Part shown: positions 61,957-64,000 of the stretch, one piece after another
Position numbering within the stretch: the stretch's first letter is position 1
How the letters are laid out: every line of letters starts with the position of its first letter
From: Pseudochelatococcus sp050946405
GTDB taxonomy: Bacteria > Pseudomonadota > Alphaproteobacteria > Rhizobiales > Beijerinckiaceae
Direction of reading: 5' to 3'
Assembly (NCBI RefSeq): GCF_050946405.1
Contig: NZ_JBMNUS010000003.1
Location: 1-64,000, forward strand
DNA: 64,000 nucleotides
Made by a program: the position numbers and the translations under genes
Notes under the pieces: model-generated
The model's input: the letters and a program-made list of their open reading frames with translations, nothing else
Databases searched by the model: none
What the model was told of the DNA's origin: nothing

Positions 61957-63911
61957 CGCTGCGGGTGCTTGTCGCGGTGACGCATCTGCTGGGTGTCGGC
62001 CATCTGGCGCGCGCGGCCGCCGTGGCGCGCGGTCTGGCGGCGGCGGGGCATGAGGTGACGCTGGTGTCGGGCGGCAGGCCCGCGCCGCTCGTGGCGATGG
62101 ACGGCGTGCGGCTGGTGCAATTGCCGCCGCTGCATGTCGTCGGCACGGCCTTTTCCGTCTTGCTCGGCGCGGACGGCCGCCCGGCGGGCGACGAGGCGAT
62201 GCAGGAGCGCCGGCGGCTGATGGCCGACATCGTGGCGACGCGACGGCCGGATGTCGTGATTACCGAGCTGTTTCCGTTCGGCCGGCGGGTGCTGGCGGAC
62301 GAGTTCCTTGCGTTCGTGGCGGCGGCGCGGGCGCAGCGGCCGGACGTGACCGTGCTGGCGTCGGTCCGCGACGTGCTGGTCGCGCCGTCGAAGCCGGGGC
62401 GCGCGGAGGAGGCGCACGCGCGCCTTCTCGCCCATTACGACGGCGTGCTCGTGCATGGCGATCCCGCCGTGCTGCCGCTCGCGCGGTCGTGGCCGGTGAC
62501 GGCGGAGATCGCGCCGCTGTTGCACTACACGGGTTATGTCGACGATGTCCGGCCGCCGGCCGCCGGCACGGGGGAGGGCGAGGGCGAGATCGTCGTCTCG
62601 GGCGGCGGCGGCGCGGCGGCGCTGCCGCTGTTCCAGGCCGCGCTCGGGGCGGCGCGCATCATGCCGGCGCATCGCTGGCGTCTGCTGGTGGGCGGCGGCG
62701 TGGCGCGGGACGATTTCGCCGCGCTGGCGGCGAACGCGCCCGCCAATGCGCTGGTGGAGCGCGCGCGCGCCGATTTTCCCGCCCTGCTGGCGCGGGCGGC
62801 GCTGTCCGTCAGCCAGGCGGGTTACAACACGCTTGTCGATATCCTGCGCGCGGGCGCGCGGGCGGTGGTCGTGCCGTTCGAGGCGGGACGCGAGACGGAG
62901 CAGCGCTTGCGGGCGGAAAGTCTGGCCGCCGCCGGCGCATGGCCGTTCGAGGTGCTGCCGGAAGTGGACCTGTCGGCACGGACGCTGGCGGAAGCGGCGG
63001 CGCGGACGCTGGCGCGGGAACGGCCGGCGCGTGCGACGGTCGACCGGGGCGGCGTGGCGGCGAGCGTGCGGCTCGTCGGATATCTTGCCGGCCGCAAGCG
63101 CTTTCCGGCCCTCGCACGTGCGCTCGACGCCGTTGCCGAAGCGGGCGGGAAGGTGCGGCTATGGTGGCGCGACGACGACGCCGTGGCACCGACGCCGGCC
63201 CTCGACCGGCTGCTGGCCCTCGCGCGGCGGCATGCGCTGCCGGTGGCGGTCGCCGCCATTTCCGCGCGGGCAACAGGGGCGCTGGCGGCGCGGCTCGCGC
63301 GTGAGCCGCTGGCTTGCGTGCTCGTGCATGGCCTGGCCCATGCCAATCATGCATCGCCGGCGGAAAAGAAAGCCGAGTTCGGCCCGCACCGGCCGCTTGC
63401 CGCGTTGCTCGCCGACGCCGCGCAAGGGCTGGGCCTCGCCCGGCGAACGTTCGGCGACCGGCTGCTGCCCGTTTTCGTGCCGCCATGGAACCGGATCAGC
63501 GACGAGCTTGCCGCGCGGCTCGCCACGCTCGGCTTCAGCGGCCTTTCGGCGGCGGGCAGCAGCAGGGCGGGCGTGGCGCGGGCGGCGCACGGACTGATGA
63601 TCGCCCATACGCATGTCGACCCGATCGACTGGCGCGGCGGCGGCGGTTCCTTGCCCGCCGCCGAGGTCGACCGCCGGGCGGCGGCGGCGGTGCAGGTGCG
63701 CAGCCGCGAGGGCGGCGAGATCGTCATCGGGCTGCTGACGCATCATCTCGTTCACGATGAGGCGGTCTGGTCGCTGTGCAACGTGTTGCTCGGGCTGTTG
63801 CTGGCGCATCCGGCCGTGGCGCGCGCGGATGCGCGGGAGCTGTTTCCGCAGCCGCCGGCCGAAGGCGCGCAATCGTATTTGTTGCGCCTTTGTGGCCCGG
63901 CACTCACTTGA
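61953..63911 (+). CDS. Glycosyltransferase-polysaccharide deacetylase fusion protein
   Basis: 652 residues. Residues 1-385 form a MurG/GT28-like transferase (GVGHLARAAAVA at 14-25, GYNTLVDILRAGA at 290-302). Residues about 400-645 look like a NodB-type deacetylase: WWRDDDA (404-410) for the Asp pair, HGLAHANH (459-466) for metal histidines, VPPWNR (509-514) for the third motif and THHLVHD (596-602) for the last histidine. A bifunctional enzyme adding then N-deacetylating a sugar is plausible. The open frame extends far upstream through the previous gene, but ATGA overlap at 61953 begins the conserved domain. Confidence 0.82.
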   Translation: MTLRVLVAVTHLLGVGHLARAAAVARGLAAAGHEVTLVSGGRPAPLVAMDGVRLVQLPPLHVVGTAFSVLLGADGRPAGDEAMQERRRLMADIVATRRPDVVITELFPFGRRVLADEFLAFVAAARAQRPDVTVLASVRDVLVAPSKPGRAEEAHARLLAHYDGVLVHGDPAVLPLARSWPVTAEIAPLLHYTGYVDDVRPPAAGTGEGEGEIVVSGGGGAAALPLFQAALGAARIMPAHRWRLLVGGGVARDDFAALAANAPANALVERARADFPALLARAALSVSQAGYNTLVDILRAGARAVVVPFEAGRETEQRLRAESLAAAGAWPFEVLPEVDLSARTLAEAAARTLARERPARATVDRGGVAASVRLVGYLAGRKRFPALARALDAVAEAGGKVRLWWRDDDAVAPTPALDRLLALARRHALPVAVAAISARATGALAARLAREPLACVLVHGLAHANHASPAEKKAEFGPHRPLAALLADAAQGLGLARRTFGDRLLPVFVPPWNRISDELAARLATLGFSGLSAAGSSRAGVARAAHGLMIAHTHVDPIDWRGGGGSLPAAEVDRRAAAAVQVRSREGGEIVIGLLTHHLVHDEAVWSLCNVLLGLLLAHPAVARADARELFPQPPAEGAQSYLLRLCGPALT

Positions 63912-64000
63912 CATGATGACGTCATGCTCAAATCAGTATTCAATGGAATGACTGATATTCGTGGTGCGCATGCGGCGCCCGACCGGGCGATTGCCGGCGG

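Noticed and set aside
63912..64000. ATGACGTCAT palindrome near the window end
   Set aside because: A ten-base palindrome in the short tail after the glycan operon, with no gene beyond it in view; it cannot be interpreted.

Overview
The window is high-GC chromosomal DNA from an alphaproteobacterium, most likely a rhizobial relative (order Hyphomicrobiales). The Omp2b-type porin, the Pseudomonas-type five-step Hut pathway, the heterotetrameric sarcosine-oxidase-like complex beside mgsABC/gmaS and the many PotABCD- and Liv-type transporters all fit that group. No rRNA, tRNA or CRISPR array was seen. The genus cannot be fixed from the sequence alone.

Region 1 (1-15447) is a histidine-utilisation island. 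It starts with the last 37 codons of an IS5-family transposase that abut the hutC stop codon. Then come hutC and hutH, two divergent enzymes of the cucumopine-synthase/DUF3830 type, a PotABCD-type ABC importer, hutF, and hutI-hutG-hutU-hutD. Six copies of a TGGTATATACCA-like element lie in front of hutC, hutH, both DUF3830-type genes, the importer, and between hutF and hutI; they look like a HutC operator set. The two DUF3830-type proteins carry the same two domains in opposite order (a circular permutation). I infer that the hut regulon here includes uptake and breakdown (or synthesis) of a histidine-derived compound, possibly a histidine opine.

Region 2 (15552-29220) is a TetR-controlled catabolic operon: alpha/beta hydrolase, SDR, amidase, crotonase-like protein, MaoC-like hydratase, a Liv-type importer with a fused LivHM permease, acyl-CoA dehydrogenase, acyl-CoA ligase and an EamA transporter. 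It has beta-oxidation logic but no thiolase, and the crotonase lacks both usual catalytic glutamates. The substrate is unknown.

Region 3 (29265-42556) encodes the N-methylglutamate pathway of methylamine use: a four-subunit SoxBDAG/MgdABCD-type dehydrogenase on the minus strand, a divergent GlxA/AraC regulator, an XRE-cupin regulator, mgsABC and gmaS, followed by purU and folD to oxidise the methylene-tetrahydrofolate produced.

Region 4 (42595-52493) is a second unknown catabolic operon under a GntR/FCD regulator: DUF1185 protein, alpha/beta hydrolase, flavin reductase, luciferase-like monooxygenase, aldehyde dehydrogenase, NIPSNAP protein and a PotABCD-type importer. It ends in a palindromic intergenic repeat.

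Region 5 (52494-64000) holds an Omp2b-type porin, a lone cyclic-nucleotide-binding protein, and a very unusual 900-residue ABC exporter-like protein with degenerate ATPase motifs. Divergent from these are four translationally coupled genes, namely three glycosyltransferases and a glycosyltransferase-polysaccharide deacetylase fusion. This looks like an undescribed glycan synthesis/export locus.
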